From assembly GCA_902582755.1 (NCBI GenBank), contig CACHSZ010000003.1:124001-188000 (forward strand): a DNA stretch of 64,000 nucleotides, written 5' to 3'. The DNA is from an uncultured Alphaproteobacteria bacterium. Its GTDB lineage: Bacteria > Pseudomonadota > Alphaproteobacteria > HIMB59 > GCA-002718135. Shown here piece after piece: positions 16,815-25,889 of the stretch; position 1 is the stretch's first letter, and each line of letters begins with the position of its first letter. The position numbers and the translations under genes are program-made. The notes beneath the pieces were generated by a model. It did no database searches, was not told the origin of the DNA, and saw only the letters and a list, made by a program, of their open reading frames with translations.

Positions 16815-17789
16815 TTAAATATTGATGCCTAAATTATATGTTTTACAAAGATTATAAGCAAATCTTGCTATTGCAGTATCTTGTACTCCAGTTCCTGTCA
16901 AATCACATATTGTTATATCTTCTCTATTTTTTCTTCCTAAGCTTGGATCGTTAATAATATCGCCAAGTTCATTAAATTTTTCTTTAGAAGAAATTATATT
17001 TTGTTTTAAAGCATGATGTAATTCACCCAAAACACTTGTTTGTAATTGATTATCAGGTACATATTGATCGCAATGTTTTAACATCTGAGGATCTAATTCG
17101 TTTTTTTGTTCTGCATCTGATCCCATAGCTGTTATGTGAGTTCCTTTAATTATCCAATCAAATTCCAAAAGCGGTTTTTTACTAGGAGTCGTTGTAACGA
17201 TTATTTCTGATAAGCTTGCCAACTCCTTGCAAGAAGAAGCTACATGCAAATCTAAATCTAAATCTTTAAAACCTTCGATAAATTGGTTTGCTTTTGTCTC
17301 ATCTCTTGTCCAGACTATTATTTTTTTTATTTTTCTAACTAACATTATTGCTTGAAGTTGTAATTTAGCTTGAATTCCAGCTCCAATAATACCAACAGAT
17401 TTAGCATTTTGATTTGATAAATATTTTGTAGCTATTGCTCCTGCTATAGCTGTTCTAGTATCTGTAAGATAACCTTCATCCAATAGAACAGATTTTACAA
17501 CACCAGTCTTTGAATCTAATAAAACCATAAGTCCATTACTAGATGGCAGACCAAGTTTTGGATTATCGAAAAAACCTGAAGCGATTTTTATTGCAAAACT
17601 ATCAAGACCCTCAACGTATGCAGCTTTAACATCAGATTCACCATGATATTTTTCAATATCAATTCTCATTATAGGTGGCATCATTACCAATCCTTTTGAT
17701 AAACTTATAAAAGCCTCCTCTATTATTGGTATGAGATTTTTATTCAAATCTACATGTTGAATAATATCATTTTTATTAAGGATGAGCAT
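16815..17789 (-). CDS. eutC: Ornithine cyclodeaminase/mu-crystallin family protein, EutC-like
   Basis: A 324-residue NAD(P)-binding protein of the OCD/mu-crystallin family. The substrate-binding region holds VKAAYVEGLDSFAIKIASGF and the Rossmann motif is VGIIGAGIQAKLQL (about 137-150). IWTRDE-like and DLTGTGVQDTAIA segments are typical of EutC of (hydroxy)ectoine utilisation. It overlaps the eutB-like gene by 14 bases and lies two genes after eutA, which reproduces the eutABC order. Family relatives reduce cyclic imines (pyrroline-2-carboxylate) or iminosuccinate, so a reductase acting after the neighbouring proline-racemase-type enzyme is a real alternative. Confidence 0.78.
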   Translation of the reverse strand: MLILNKNDIIQHVDLNKNLIPIIEEAFISLSKGLVMMPPIMRIDIEKYHGESDVKAAYVEGLDSFAIKIASGFFDNPKLGLPSSNGLMVLLDSKTGVVKSVLLDEGYLTDTRTAIAGAIATKYLSNQNAKSVGIIGAGIQAKLQLQAIMLVRKIKKIIVWTRDETKANQFIEGFKDLDLDLHVASSCKELASLSEIIVTTTPSKKPLLEFDWIIKGTHITAMGSDAEQKNELDPQMLKHCDQYVPDNQLQTSVLGELHHALKQNIISSKEKFNELGDIINDPSLGRKNREDITICDLTGTGVQDTAIARFAYNLCKTYNLGINI

Positions 17790-18738
17790 GACTTAAAACT
17801 TTGTTAAACAATTCCGAGTCAATATTTCCACCACAAATTAAACAGATTATATTTTTTCCTAAGTGCGATGTTAGTTTTTCTTTAACAACCATAACACTTG
17901 TTGCTGCAGCACCTTCAGATACAATTTTATGTTCTAAAAAATTTATTCTAATCCCCTCAGCTATTTTTTCTTCACTTACTAAAACAAAGTCATCAATATA
18001 TTGTTGTACAATATTAAATGTAAATTTATTATCTAAACCAATACTACCCCCTAAACAATCAGCTAAAGTTTCAGTTTCCTCTACATCAACAGGTCTGCCT
18101 TCTTTTAGACTTTCATACATTGAAGGGCCTCTTTCCATAGATACGGCGATAATTTTTGTGTCAGGTTTTTGAAGTTTAATAGCCTGAGCAATTCCAGATA
18201 TAAGACCACCTCCAGATGTTGGTATTATTACAGTATCAACTTCAGGAAACTCATTAAGCATTTCAAGACCAACTGTGCCTTGACCAATAATAATATCTTC
18301 ATCATCAAAAGGATGAATTAATGGGATATTTTTTTCTTTCGCAATTTGTTTAGCATACAAATCTGCTTCATCACTATTCTTTCCAATAATTTCTACTTTT
18401 GCTCCTAATTTTTCAATAGCCTCTCTTCTATATTCTGGAACCATTGAAGACATATATATTGTTGATTGAATGCCCAATACCTTTGAAGCATAAGCAACGC
18501 CTTTGCCGTGATTGCCTGTAGAAACTGCAATGACGCCTTTGCTTTTGTCATCTTCATTTAAAGAAAGAAGCTTATTAACCGCACCTCTTAACTTAAATGA
18601 ACCAGTGATTTGAAAATTTTCTAACTTTAGTTTTACTGTATTACTTTTTGATAAGAAATTAGAATTAATTAATGGTGTATAATTAACATAAGGTAAAATT
18701 TTCTTATGTGCATTTTGTATTTGTTGAAGCGTAATCAA
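17776..18738 (-). CDS. eutB: Threonine dehydratase-like PLP enzyme, EutB-like
   Basis: A 320-residue fold-type II PLP enzyme of the serine/threonine dehydratase group. The PLP lysine is K49 in GSFKLRGA, followed by STGNHGKGVAYA (about 73-84). A glycine-rich phosphate loop SGGGL lies at about 175-179, and a small C-terminal part holds ICGGNID. There is no ACT regulatory domain, as in catabolic forms. Relatives include EutB of hydroxyectoine use, beta-hydroxyaspartate dehydratase (BhcB) and serine racemase. The flanking eutA and eutC homologues make EutB the best match, but the BhcB/BhcD pair is built from the same families. Confidence 0.78.
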   Translation of the reverse strand: MITLQQIQNAHKKILPYVNYTPLINSNFLSKSNTVKLKLENFQITGSFKLRGAVNKLLSLNEDDKSKGVIAVSTGNHGKGVAYASKVLGIQSTIYMSSMVPEYRREAIEKLGAKVEIIGKNSDEADLYAKQIAKEKNIPLIHPFDDEDIIIGQGTVGLEMLNEFPEVDTVIIPTSGGGLISGIAQAIKLQKPDTKIIAVSMERGPSMYESLKEGRPVDVEETETLADCLGGSIGLDNKFTFNIVQQYIDDFVLVSEEKIAEGIRINFLEHKIVSEGAAATSVMVVKEKLTSHLGKNIICLICGGNIDSELFNKVLSHAHP

Positions 18739-18750
18739 TTTAAACCCTAT

Positions 18751-19506
18751 TTAATGTAATTTAAATAGGTTACCAAAACCATCAATTTTTTGATTAATAT
18801 TAGATAATCTTAATGAATCCCAAATAATAGCTTGATTACTTGAAATAATATCTATGCTTAATTTTGACTCTAATGTTTCGATAATATCAATTACTTTTAA
18901 TGCAGTACAAGAAACAAAAATACTATCAACATCTGTTAAATCAATTGAGGAAATTGTTTGCATTAAACTGTCGTGAGTAACTTTGGCAATTTCTGAATCA
19001 TAATTTAAATTAAAAGAACTAAATGATTTAATTTTAAATCCACTATCAATTAAATATTCGTAAACTTTAATATTAACATCTTTTGGATAAGGGGTAAGAA
19101 CAGCAATTTTTTTATGATTAAGCAATTTAAGTGCTTTGACAGCTGCTGTAATAGGTGTCGTAATTAAAGCATCAGGTTTAGCTTTGAAAATTTCAGATCT
19201 TATTCTTTTTTCACCAATTTCAATAGTACCCGAAGTACATCCATACGCTACAACTTGTATTTTTTCATTGGGTAATATTTGGTTTGTTGTTTCAGTAAGA
19301 TGATCAGCCATCCTCATATAATTTTCATGAGTTAGAGGATTTAAAAAAGGTATCCTATTAAAAAACAGATCAACTGGTAAATTATGGCAAATTTTTCTAA
19401 AATCCTGCTCTATGGTAAAATCAGTTGATAATGTAATTATACCAATTCTAGAAAAGTTTGTATCATGTAAATTGGCTTTAATATTATTTTGATTAAAACT
19501 ATCCAT
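18751..19506 (-). CDS. eutA: Asp/Glu racemase superfamily protein, EutA-like
   Basis: A 251-residue member of the Asp/Glu/hydantoin racemase and arylmalonate decarboxylase superfamily. It has the two symmetric catalytic cysteines, C90 in AYGCTSGT and C200 in VSCTALK, and the EutA-like opening LSTDFTIEQDFR. SNQAIIWDSLRL close to the end is also a EutA-like block. In hydroxyectoine users, EutA works with EutB and EutC to convert hydroxyectoine so that it can enter ectoine catabolism. The ATG overlaps the amidinotransferase stop by one base. Twelve bases separate it from eutB. Confidence 0.8.
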   Translation of the reverse strand: MDSFNQNNIKANLHDTNFSRIGIITLSTDFTIEQDFRKICHNLPVDLFFNRIPFLNPLTHENYMRMADHLTETTNQILPNEKIQVVAYGCTSGTIEIGEKRIRSEIFKAKPDALITTPITAAVKALKLLNHKKIAVLTPYPKDVNIKVYEYLIDSGFKIKSFSSFNLNYDSEIAKVTHDSLMQTISSIDLTDVDSIFVSCTALKVIDIIETLESKLSIDIISSNQAIIWDSLRLSNINQKIDGFGNLFKLH

Positions 19507-20609
19507 TATTGATTTGGAAAATAATCCTCACACTCACCTTCTCTGTAAACATCAGTAGTGGCACAATGTAAACTACCACCAAACGCATAAACGTCTCTAA
19601 AAGGAACTGGGATAACCTCCAATCCAAAACTTTCCATTTGTTTAATCATTTTTTCTTCCGTTGCCTCAACACATATAGTTTTAGGATCAATTATCAAAAC
19701 GTTCATTGATAACCAGATTGATGAATAACACATAGGTGGTGGACTATTATGGATGGAAGGAGCTGCCTCATAAATTTCCCATTTATTATCATCGAAAATT
19801 TTTCTTTGCTCTGATGATATTTTTCTATTCGGATTAATAATTATAACTCCTGGTTTAATAGGAGTAAAACATGCATCAATGTGAGTTGGAATTAGATCAC
19901 CTGGTAAATTAATTTGATGAACGCGATGATTGGGATAATGTCTTCTTAACCAATCTAAACCTCTTAAATTTGATGTAAAATTGTTATGATAAAAGAGATC
20001 TTTTCCAAAGCGTAAAATTTCTGCTGCATCAAAAAGTGGTTCTTTTTCTGTTAATATCATGTCTCTATTTTCAATTTTTTTATAACGTTCTTCTTCCGTT
20101 ATGCCTTCAGGAAGATAATTAGACTTATAAGATTGATTTGTTAATCTTGGTTTAGGTGCGGACTCCCATCTCATATTTTTATCTTCTGAATAATATTTTT
20201 CAAGTAGTGGTCTATAAGCAAGGTATTCAAACCATCTACACCTATAAGACATTGGCGCCTCCAGCATTTCATTTCCTACAGTAAGAATAACATCTCTAGG
20301 AGGCATACAACCAAACATACCATCATTAGACCAATCAGGTGTCTCGATACTCTGAGAAAAATCTATAGGTGTTGGTCTATCAACTTTTATATTTAGAGAA
20401 TTTAAAATTTTAACAAAGTTTTCTAATTGTATATTTGCTTTATCAATTGATTCTTTTGAACGTGGTCCATGAGATCCTGCCATACCATTATCTTTACTAA
20501 TTTTTGGTTCAAGCGCTGGTTCCATTGGAGGAATGTTGGCATTTTCAACTGCTCCAACTATTACATGTTTTAATGGATCCCATTCATTCCAAGAATTAAC
20601 TATTGTCAT
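19506..20609 (-). CDS. Glycine amidinotransferase-like protein
   Basis: A 367-residue amidinotransferase of the guanidine-modifying superfamily, related to arginine:glycine amidinotransferase. The catalytic cysteine is C349 in GGSLHCATTDV, matching the GGGFHCWTCDV-like motif of AGAT. The histidine block is THIDACFTPI. The N-terminus VNSWNEWDPLKHVIVGA is diagnostic. The family moves an amidino group from arginine to an amine, giving ornithine and a guanidino compound such as guanidinoacetate. It is the first gene of the twelve-gene array, with an AAGGGA ribosome-binding site, and lies 43 bases from the divergent dehydrogenase gene. Its presence with a creatinase-fold enzyme points to guanidino metabolism. 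Confidence 0.85.
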   Translation of the reverse strand: MTIVNSWNEWDPLKHVIVGAVENANIPPMEPALEPKISKDNGMAGSHGPRSKESIDKANIQLENFVKILNSLNIKVDRPTPIDFSQSIETPDWSNDGMFGCMPPRDVILTVGNEMLEAPMSYRCRWFEYLAYRPLLEKYYSEDKNMRWESAPKPRLTNQSYKSNYLPEGITEEERYKKIENRDMILTEKEPLFDAAEILRFGKDLFYHNNFTSNLRGLDWLRRHYPNHRVHQINLPGDLIPTHIDACFTPIKPGVIIINPNRKISSEQRKIFDDNKWEIYEAAPSIHNSPPPMCYSSIWLSMNVLIIDPKTICVEATEEKMIKQMESFGLEVIPVPFRDVYAFGGSLHCATTDVYREGECEDYFPNQ

Positions 20610-20652
20610 TATATTTCCCTTAATTTAAAACTATGCATTATAATTAAAACAT

Positions 20653-22104
20653 ATGGAATTAAATAACAAATCTCTCTTTAAACAAAAATGTTTCATAAAT
20701 GGTGAATGGGTTGGCAGTTCTTCAGGTGAAACTCTTGAAGTAAATAATCCAGCATCTCTTGAAATTATTGGCAACATCCCAAAATGCTCAGTTTCAGAAA
20801 CTAAAAAAGCTGTAGATGATGCAAATACTGCTTTCCAAACTTGGAAAGAAACTACTGCTAAAGAAAGATCGGTTATTCTTAAAAAATGGGGGGAGCTGAT
20901 CACAGAAAATGTAGATGATTTAGCTAAAATAATGACTATTGAGCAAGGTAAACCTCTGGCTGAAGCAAAGGGCGAAATATTAATGGGTGCTTCTTATATT
21001 GAGTTCTATGCTGAAGAAGCAAAAAGAGTGTATGGTGATGTAGTTCCTGATCCAAGACCTGGAAAAAGAATTGTAATAATTAAACAACCTGTTGGTGTTG
21101 TGGGAGCAATAACTCCATGGAATTTTCCAAATTCAATGATCACAAGAAAATGTGCAGCCGCTCTAGCTGTTGGTTGTACTACTGTTGTTAAACCAGCAAG
21201 CCAAACACCCTATTCAGCATTGGCTGTAGCAGTGCTCGCTAAAGAAGCTGGTTTTCCAGACGGCGTATTTAATGTAATCACTGGATCGGCAAGTGAGATT
21301 GGTAAAGAGCTAACAAGTAACCCAATTGTAAGAAAAATTTCTTTTACAGGATCTACGGAGGTTGGAAAAATACTTTTAGAGCAAAGTGCTTCAACAGTAA
21401 AAAAAGTTTCTATGGAACTTGGTGGTCATGCACCCTTTATTGTTTTTGATGATGCAGATATGGATGAAGCTGTTGCAGGCGCACTTCAAAGTAAATTTAG
21501 AAATAGTGGTCAAACATGTATTTGTTCAAATAGAATTTTTGTCCATGAAAATATTTATGATGAATTCCTAGAAAAATTTACAAATGAAGTCAGTAAAATA
21601 ACAGTAGGCAATGGACTTGAAGATGGAATTGTATCTGGTCCTTTAATTGATCAATCCTCTTTAGAAAAAGTAATTGATCATGTTCAAGATGCAGTAAATA
21701 CAGGAGCTAAAATAGCAATTGGTGGAGATGTGCATTCGCTTGGTGGAAATTTCTATCAACCAACTGTTCTCTCAAATGTATCTACAAAGGCAAAAATAAC
21801 TTTTGAAGAAACATTTGGACCTGTTGCACCTCTTTATAAATTTTCTAGTGATGATGAGGTGATTAAAATGGCTAATGATACACCATATGGATTAGCTTCA
21901 TATTTCTATTCAAGAGACATAGGAAGAATTTGGAGAGTTGCTGAAGCACTTGAATATGGGATTGTATCTATCAATAATGGACTACCAACAATTGCGGAAG
22001 TTCCTTTTGGAGGTGTAAAAGAATCAGGAATGGGAAGAGAAGGTTCTCGTTATGGTCTTGATGACTATTTAACTATAAAATATATTTCAATGGGTGGTAT
22101 TTAA
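20653..22104 (+). CDS. gabD: Succinate-semialdehyde dehydrogenase-type aldehyde dehydrogenase
   Basis: A 483-residue NAD(P)-dependent aldehyde dehydrogenase closest in pattern to GabD. Landmarks are the cofactor block ITPWNFPNSM (153-162), FTGSTEVGK (231-239), the general-base Glu255 in MELGGHAP and nucleophile Cys289 in SGQTCICSNR. Full-length and intact. GabD oxidises succinate semialdehyde to succinate, but close relatives in ectoine clusters oxidise aspartate semialdehyde. Its divergent placement beside the eut-like array fits such a role. No ribosome-binding site precedes the ATG, and a TATAAT at 20639-20644 ends only eight bases before it, so the mRNA may be leaderless. It shares four bases with the convergent ROK gene. 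Confidence 0.85.
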   Translation: MELNNKSLFKQKCFINGEWVGSSSGETLEVNNPASLEIIGNIPKCSVSETKKAVDDANTAFQTWKETTAKERSVILKKWGELITENVDDLAKIMTIEQGKPLAEAKGEILMGASYIEFYAEEAKRVYGDVVPDPRPGKRIVIIKQPVGVVGAITPWNFPNSMITRKCAAALAVGCTTVVKPASQTPYSALAVAVLAKEAGFPDGVFNVITGSASEIGKELTSNPIVRKISFTGSTEVGKILLEQSASTVKKVSMELGGHAPFIVFDDADMDEAVAGALQSKFRNSGQTCICSNRIFVHENIYDEFLEKFTNEVSKITVGNGLEDGIVSGPLIDQSSLEKVIDHVQDAVNTGAKIAIGGDVHSLGGNFYQPTVLSNVSTKAKITFEETFGPVAPLYKFSSDDEVIKMANDTPYGLASYFYSRDIGRIWRVAEALEYGIVSINNGLPTIAEVPFGGVKESGMGREGSRYGLDDYLTIKYISMGGI

Positions 22105-22991
22105 GAAAGCCAAGCAGCACCTCTTACACCACTTGAATCACCATGAATATTTTTTACAACTTTTGTGTGAAGTGTATCTGTAAAAACATATTTTTTTAGA
22201 GCATCATTTATATTTTCGTAAATAAAATCGATGTTTGACATACCTCCACCCAAAACAATTACATCTGGATCAAGAATATTACAAACTAAAGATAAGCCTC
22301 TTGCTAAATGATCGACATATTGATTTAGTGCAAAGATACTATCTTTTTCTTTATTATTAAAACCATCTAATATTTGATGTGAATTATAATTTTTATTGCA
22401 ACGTAAATTATAGACAGATGAAAAGCCTGGTCCAGATATATAGGTCTCTAAGCACCCATCTTTTCCACAATAACATTTTTTAACATATTTTTTTTCATCT
22501 TCTGTTCTACTGGGTAAAACTATGTGCCCCCACTCTCCACTTATGCTATTACGACCTCTTATTACTTTTTGATTGATACTGATACCACCGCCTACACCAG
22601 TTCCTATTATGACTCCGAAAACAATTTCAAACCCTTTACCAGCTCCATCTACCGCTTCAGAAAGAGTAAAACAATTAGCATCATTTTCCAAATTCACATT
22701 TCTACTTAAAATTTTATCTAAATCTTGCTTAAAAGGTTTGCCATTTAACCATATAGAATTAGCGTTTTTGATTAGAGCTGTATCATTTGATATGGCTCCT
22801 GGCATTCCCATACCAACAGATTCTGCTTTGCCGTGTTTATCTTCAAAATGATTTATAATGGATAGTATTCCCTTAATTGTTCCATCATAACTTTTTTCAG
22901 TATTAATTCTTTTTCTATCTATTTCAGTTCCATTTGGATCTAGAAGAATACCCTCAGTTTTGGTACCGCCTACATCAATACCGATTTTCAT
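22101..22991 (-). CDS. ROK family sugar kinase
   Basis: A 296-residue ROK-fold kinase. The N-terminal phosphate loop is MKIGIDVGGTKTEG, the sugar/catalytic block is LENDANCFTLSEA (Asp general base), and the ROK zinc site is CYCGKDGCLETYISGPG. A second glycine-rich loop GVIIGTGVGGG lies at about 130. It would phosphorylate a hexose such as fructose, glucose or N-acetylglucosamine. NagK and fructokinase are the closest types I can suggest. It is last in the mgtE-gshA-gshB-bioY-ROK run, seven bases downstream of bioY, and its end overlaps gabD. Confidence 0.85.
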   Translation of the reverse strand: MKIGIDVGGTKTEGILLDPNGTEIDRKRINTEKSYDGTIKGILSIINHFEDKHGKAESVGMGMPGAISNDTALIKNANSIWLNGKPFKQDLDKILSRNVNLENDANCFTLSEAVDGAGKGFEIVFGVIIGTGVGGGISINQKVIRGRNSISGEWGHIVLPSRTEDEKKYVKKCYCGKDGCLETYISGPGFSSVYNLRCNKNYNSHQILDGFNNKEKDSIFALNQYVDHLARGLSLVCNILDPDVIVLGGGMSNIDFIYENINDALKKYVFTDTLHTKVVKNIHGDSSGVRGAAWLS

Positions 22992-22997
22992 TAATTA

Positions 22998-23564
22998 TTA
23001 TTTTGTAATAATTTTGTGTAAAGTTGGGATCAAAGCAACTGCTAATGCAATTTTGAACAATTCACTTGGAATAAATGGTAAAAGACCAGCGGCTACTGCT
23101 TTTTCGAAACCAATAATATAACCAAGATAGATGATGCCAAATGAAAAAATAATAGCGGAACCAATTAAGAGAGATACTGCAGCTTTAAAATATGTTTTAC
23201 TAAAACCTAAATTTGCTAAATAACTTATAACGATAGATGCAAATAACATGCCATAAAGATATCCTGCTGTTGGCCCAACTAAATAAGCAACTCCACCACC
23301 GGCTGCAAAAACAGGGAGTCCTATAGCTCCTTGAAAAAGGTAAAATGCAACTGTGGCAAAAGATAATCTTACACTATATGTCATTCCTATTAAGAATATA
23401 ACAAAAGTCTGCATTGTCATTGGAACTGGCCAAAATGGTACTTGAACTTTAGCGGAAATCGCTAGTAAAATTGAACCAAATAACATCAAAGTTATTATAA
23501 GAAAATTTGAATTTATATTTTCAAAGTTTTTTAGTTTGTGTATTAAAATTCTATTTTCGTGCAT
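22998..23564 (-). CDS. bioY: Biotin transporter substrate-binding subunit BioY
   Basis: Integral-membrane S-component of an ECF-type biotin importer, 188 residues from the chosen start. The start is set by AAAGGAAAAC ahead of the ATG at 23564. An ATG seven codons upstream would put this ribosome-binding site inside the gene. The family blocks are QVPFWPVPMTMQTFVIFLIG, GVAYLVGPTAGYLYG and the C-terminal PFIPSELFKIALAVAL. Six hydrophobic segments are visible. No bioM/bioN genes occur in the window, so it may work alone, as reported for some solitary BioY proteins, or with energising subunits encoded elsewhere. No biotin biosynthesis genes are present here. Confidence 0.93.
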   Translation of the reverse strand: MHENRILIHKLKNFENINSNFLIITLMLFGSILLAISAKVQVPFWPVPMTMQTFVIFLIGMTYSVRLSFATVAFYLFQGAIGLPVFAAGGGVAYLVGPTAGYLYGMLFASIVISYLANLGFSKTYFKAAVSLLIGSAIIFSFGIIYLGYIIGFEKAVAAGLLPFIPSELFKIALAVALIPTLHKIITK

Positions 23565-23587
23565 ATGTTTTCCTTTAAATAACATAA

Positions 23588-24526
23588 TTAAACTAATTTA
23601 TATTTTGCTTCAAGCTTATCCCAAAAATCTTTCTCTAATTTTACGTTGTTTAATGCATTAATTTGCTTCAATCCTGTAGGTGACGTTACGTTTATTTCTG
23701 TTAGATAATTTCCAATTATATCAATTCCAACAAAAAACAGATTGTGCTCTTTTAGCTTTGGTCCCAAATTTTTGACGATTTCTTTGTCTCTATAAACTAA
23801 GTCAGTTTTACTTGCCTTTCCACCAGCATGAAAATTTGCCTTTAAATTACCTTCTTGGGGTATTCTAGCAACCGAACCAAAATATTCACCATCAAAAAAA
23901 ACGATCCTCCTGTCACCATGCTGTATCTCATTGATAAATTTTTGGACCATTATAGGCAAGTGTAAATATTCCTCTAATATTTTAGAATTGAAATTACTTT
24001 TATCAAATCTATGTATCCCCTCCCCTCCATTGCCATAAAGAGGTTTGGTTATGATATCTTCTTCTTTGTCTAAAAATTCTTCAATAATTTTTAAATCTTT
24101 TGTTACTAAAGTAGGTGGCATAAATTCTTTAAAATTAAATGTAAATAATTTTTCAGTAGAATTTCTAACTGCTGTTGGATCATTCACAACAATTGTTGAA
24201 GATGGAAGTAAGTCCAAAATATAAGTCGATGTAATATAATTCATATCAAAAGGAGGATCTTGTCTTAAAAAGACAAATTGAAAATCTTCTAATCTGGCAA
24301 TTATTTTATTAGATTTAAAATTGAAATAATTTTTTTCATCTAGCAATAACTCTAAATAATATCCAGAAGCTTGAATAGTATTCTCTTTTATGAATAAATC
24401 TTTTGGATTGTAATAAAAAATATCGTAATCTCTTTCTTGCGCCTCATAACCTATTAAAAAAGATGTATCGAATTCATAATCAATTTTTTCAATATTATCC
24501 ATTTGAATTGCTATACTTTTTTTCAT
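23588..24526 (-). CDS. gshB: Glutathione synthetase
   Basis: A 312-residue ATP-grasp ligase that joins gamma-glutamylcysteine and glycine in the last step of glutathione synthesis. The N-terminal IAIQMDNIEKIDYEFDTSF is the family opening. The ATP loop is KPLYGNGGEGI, followed by QKFINEIQHGDRRI and the metal/substrate region ANFHAGGKASKT and EINVTSPTGL. The size is typical. Its ATG overlaps the gshA stop by one base (24526), so both biosynthetic enzymes are translationally coupled. Confidence 0.95.
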   Translation of the reverse strand: MKKSIAIQMDNIEKIDYEFDTSFLIGYEAQERDYDIFYYNPKDLFIKENTIQASGYYLELLLDEKNYFNFKSNKIIARLEDFQFVFLRQDPPFDMNYITSTYILDLLPSSTIVVNDPTAVRNSTEKLFTFNFKEFMPPTLVTKDLKIIEEFLDKEEDIITKPLYGNGGEGIHRFDKSNFNSKILEEYLHLPIMVQKFINEIQHGDRRIVFFDGEYFGSVARIPQEGNLKANFHAGGKASKTDLVYRDKEIVKNLGPKLKEHNLFFVGIDIIGNYLTEINVTSPTGLKQINALNNVKLEKDFWDKLEAKYKLV

Positions 24527-25866
24527 TAGAAAATTTCTTCCTCATATATTTTATTAATATTTTTTTTCCATTCACCATTATATTTGCGGATTAATAAATC
24601 AGCCGGTGAATGGCCATTTGATAGATTTTGTTCTAAATCTTTAAGATAAAATGTTTCATTATATTTTTCATTTTTTACTAGAATATTTCTTTTTTCTAAA
24701 CCTGATTTTGAAATTTCAAATAATTTTTCTGCAATATCTAACAAAATGCCATTTTTGAATTTGGTTTGTAGACCTTCTTTTGGCACTAAACTATTTATTA
24801 AATTTCTATCATTTTGCGTCCAGCTCTCAACGATTTCATTAGTTTTGTCAATACCATCATCATTATATAAAATGCCAATCCAAAAAGCAGGTTGAGAACA
24901 TATTAAATCCCAAGAACATGCATCCATGGAACGTATTTCTAAGAATTGTTTTAATCTAACTTGAGGAAATAAAGTTGATAAGTGGTTTATCCAATCTTCA
25001 ATAGTAGGTTCAATGTGTAAATCTTTAGAAATGTTATTTTTCATAAAATCTCTAAATGTATAATTAGTCATATCTATATATTTATGATTTCTAATTATAA
25101 AATACATTGGCACGTCAAGCGCATGCTCCGCATATTTTTCAAAATTAAAATCTTTATCAAAAACAAATGGTAATAAACCTGTTCTGTCTTTGTCTGTGTG
25201 ATGCCAAAAATGAGATCTTAAACTCTTATATTTAGAAACTTCTTTTTGATCAAAAGGTGAGTTAGCAAATATTGCAGTTGCAATACCTTCAAGATTTAAC
25301 ATTAATCTAAACTTAGCAATCATGTCTTCTTCAGAATGATAATCCAAATTTACTTGGTTAGTGCAAGTACGTTTCATCATATGATGTCCCAGAGTACCAA
25401 CTTTAGGCATGTATTTTTTCATTATGGAGTATCTTTGTTTTGGCATCCAAGGTAATTCATCTAGGGATAAGCTAGGTTCCACGCCTAAGCCCAATAATAT
25501 AAAATTAAATTCTTCACCAATTTCTTTTAACTCTTTTAAATGCCTATTTGTTTCTGTGCAGGTTTGATGAATATTTTTTAATTGTGCTCCAGATAATTCT
25601 ATTTGACCACCTGGTTCTAAAGTTATGCTTTCACCAAATCTTTCTAGAGCAATTATTGTAGTATTTTTATCATCATACTTTGGTTTCCATCCCTTATTTA
25701 CAAATTTTAAAAGAATATCTTTTATACCATTTGTCTCTTGATAAGATAATTGTTTTAAAGTGTCTTTTTTTAGAACAAATTTCTCGTGTTCTACACCTAT
25801 GCGTAAATCATTCTTATCTTTAATTCCTTTATAAAAGTAATCTATTAAATCATTTTTTTTTAACAT
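24526..25866 (-). CDS. gshA: Glutamate-cysteine ligase (alphaproteobacterial/plant type)
   Basis: A 446-residue ligase that makes gamma-glutamylcysteine from glutamate, cysteine and ATP. It belongs to the class-3 group typical of Alphaproteobacteria and plants, shown by LRIGVEHEKFVL near the start, ITLEPGGQIELSGA, MPKVGTLGHHMMKRTCTNQVNLDY and FLEIRSMDACSWD. The protein is full length and cytoplasmic. It precedes gshB with a one-base overlap and follows mgtE with a 23-base gap, so its transcription may begin at the tRNA-Leu promoter or from within mgtE. Confidence 0.93.
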   Translation of the reverse strand: MLKKNDLIDYFYKGIKDKNDLRIGVEHEKFVLKKDTLKQLSYQETNGIKDILLKFVNKGWKPKYDDKNTTIIALERFGESITLEPGGQIELSGAQLKNIHQTCTETNRHLKELKEIGEEFNFILLGLGVEPSLSLDELPWMPKQRYSIMKKYMPKVGTLGHHMMKRTCTNQVNLDYHSEEDMIAKFRLMLNLEGIATAIFANSPFDQKEVSKYKSLRSHFWHHTDKDRTGLLPFVFDKDFNFEKYAEHALDVPMYFIIRNHKYIDMTNYTFRDFMKNNISKDLHIEPTIEDWINHLSTLFPQVRLKQFLEIRSMDACSWDLICSQPAFWIGILYNDDGIDKTNEIVESWTQNDRNLINSLVPKEGLQTKFKNGILLDIAEKLFEISKSGLEKRNILVKNEKYNETFYLKDLEQNLSNGHSPADLLIRKYNGEWKKNINKIYEEEIF

Positions 25867-25889
25867 TGCTTTATCTCAAATAAGCCAGA

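Noticed and set aside
16815-18738. Beta-hydroxyaspartate cycle enzymes BhcB and BhcD
   Set aside because: Same protein families, but the aldolase and aminotransferase of the cycle are absent and a EutA homologue is adjacent, which favours EutB/EutC.
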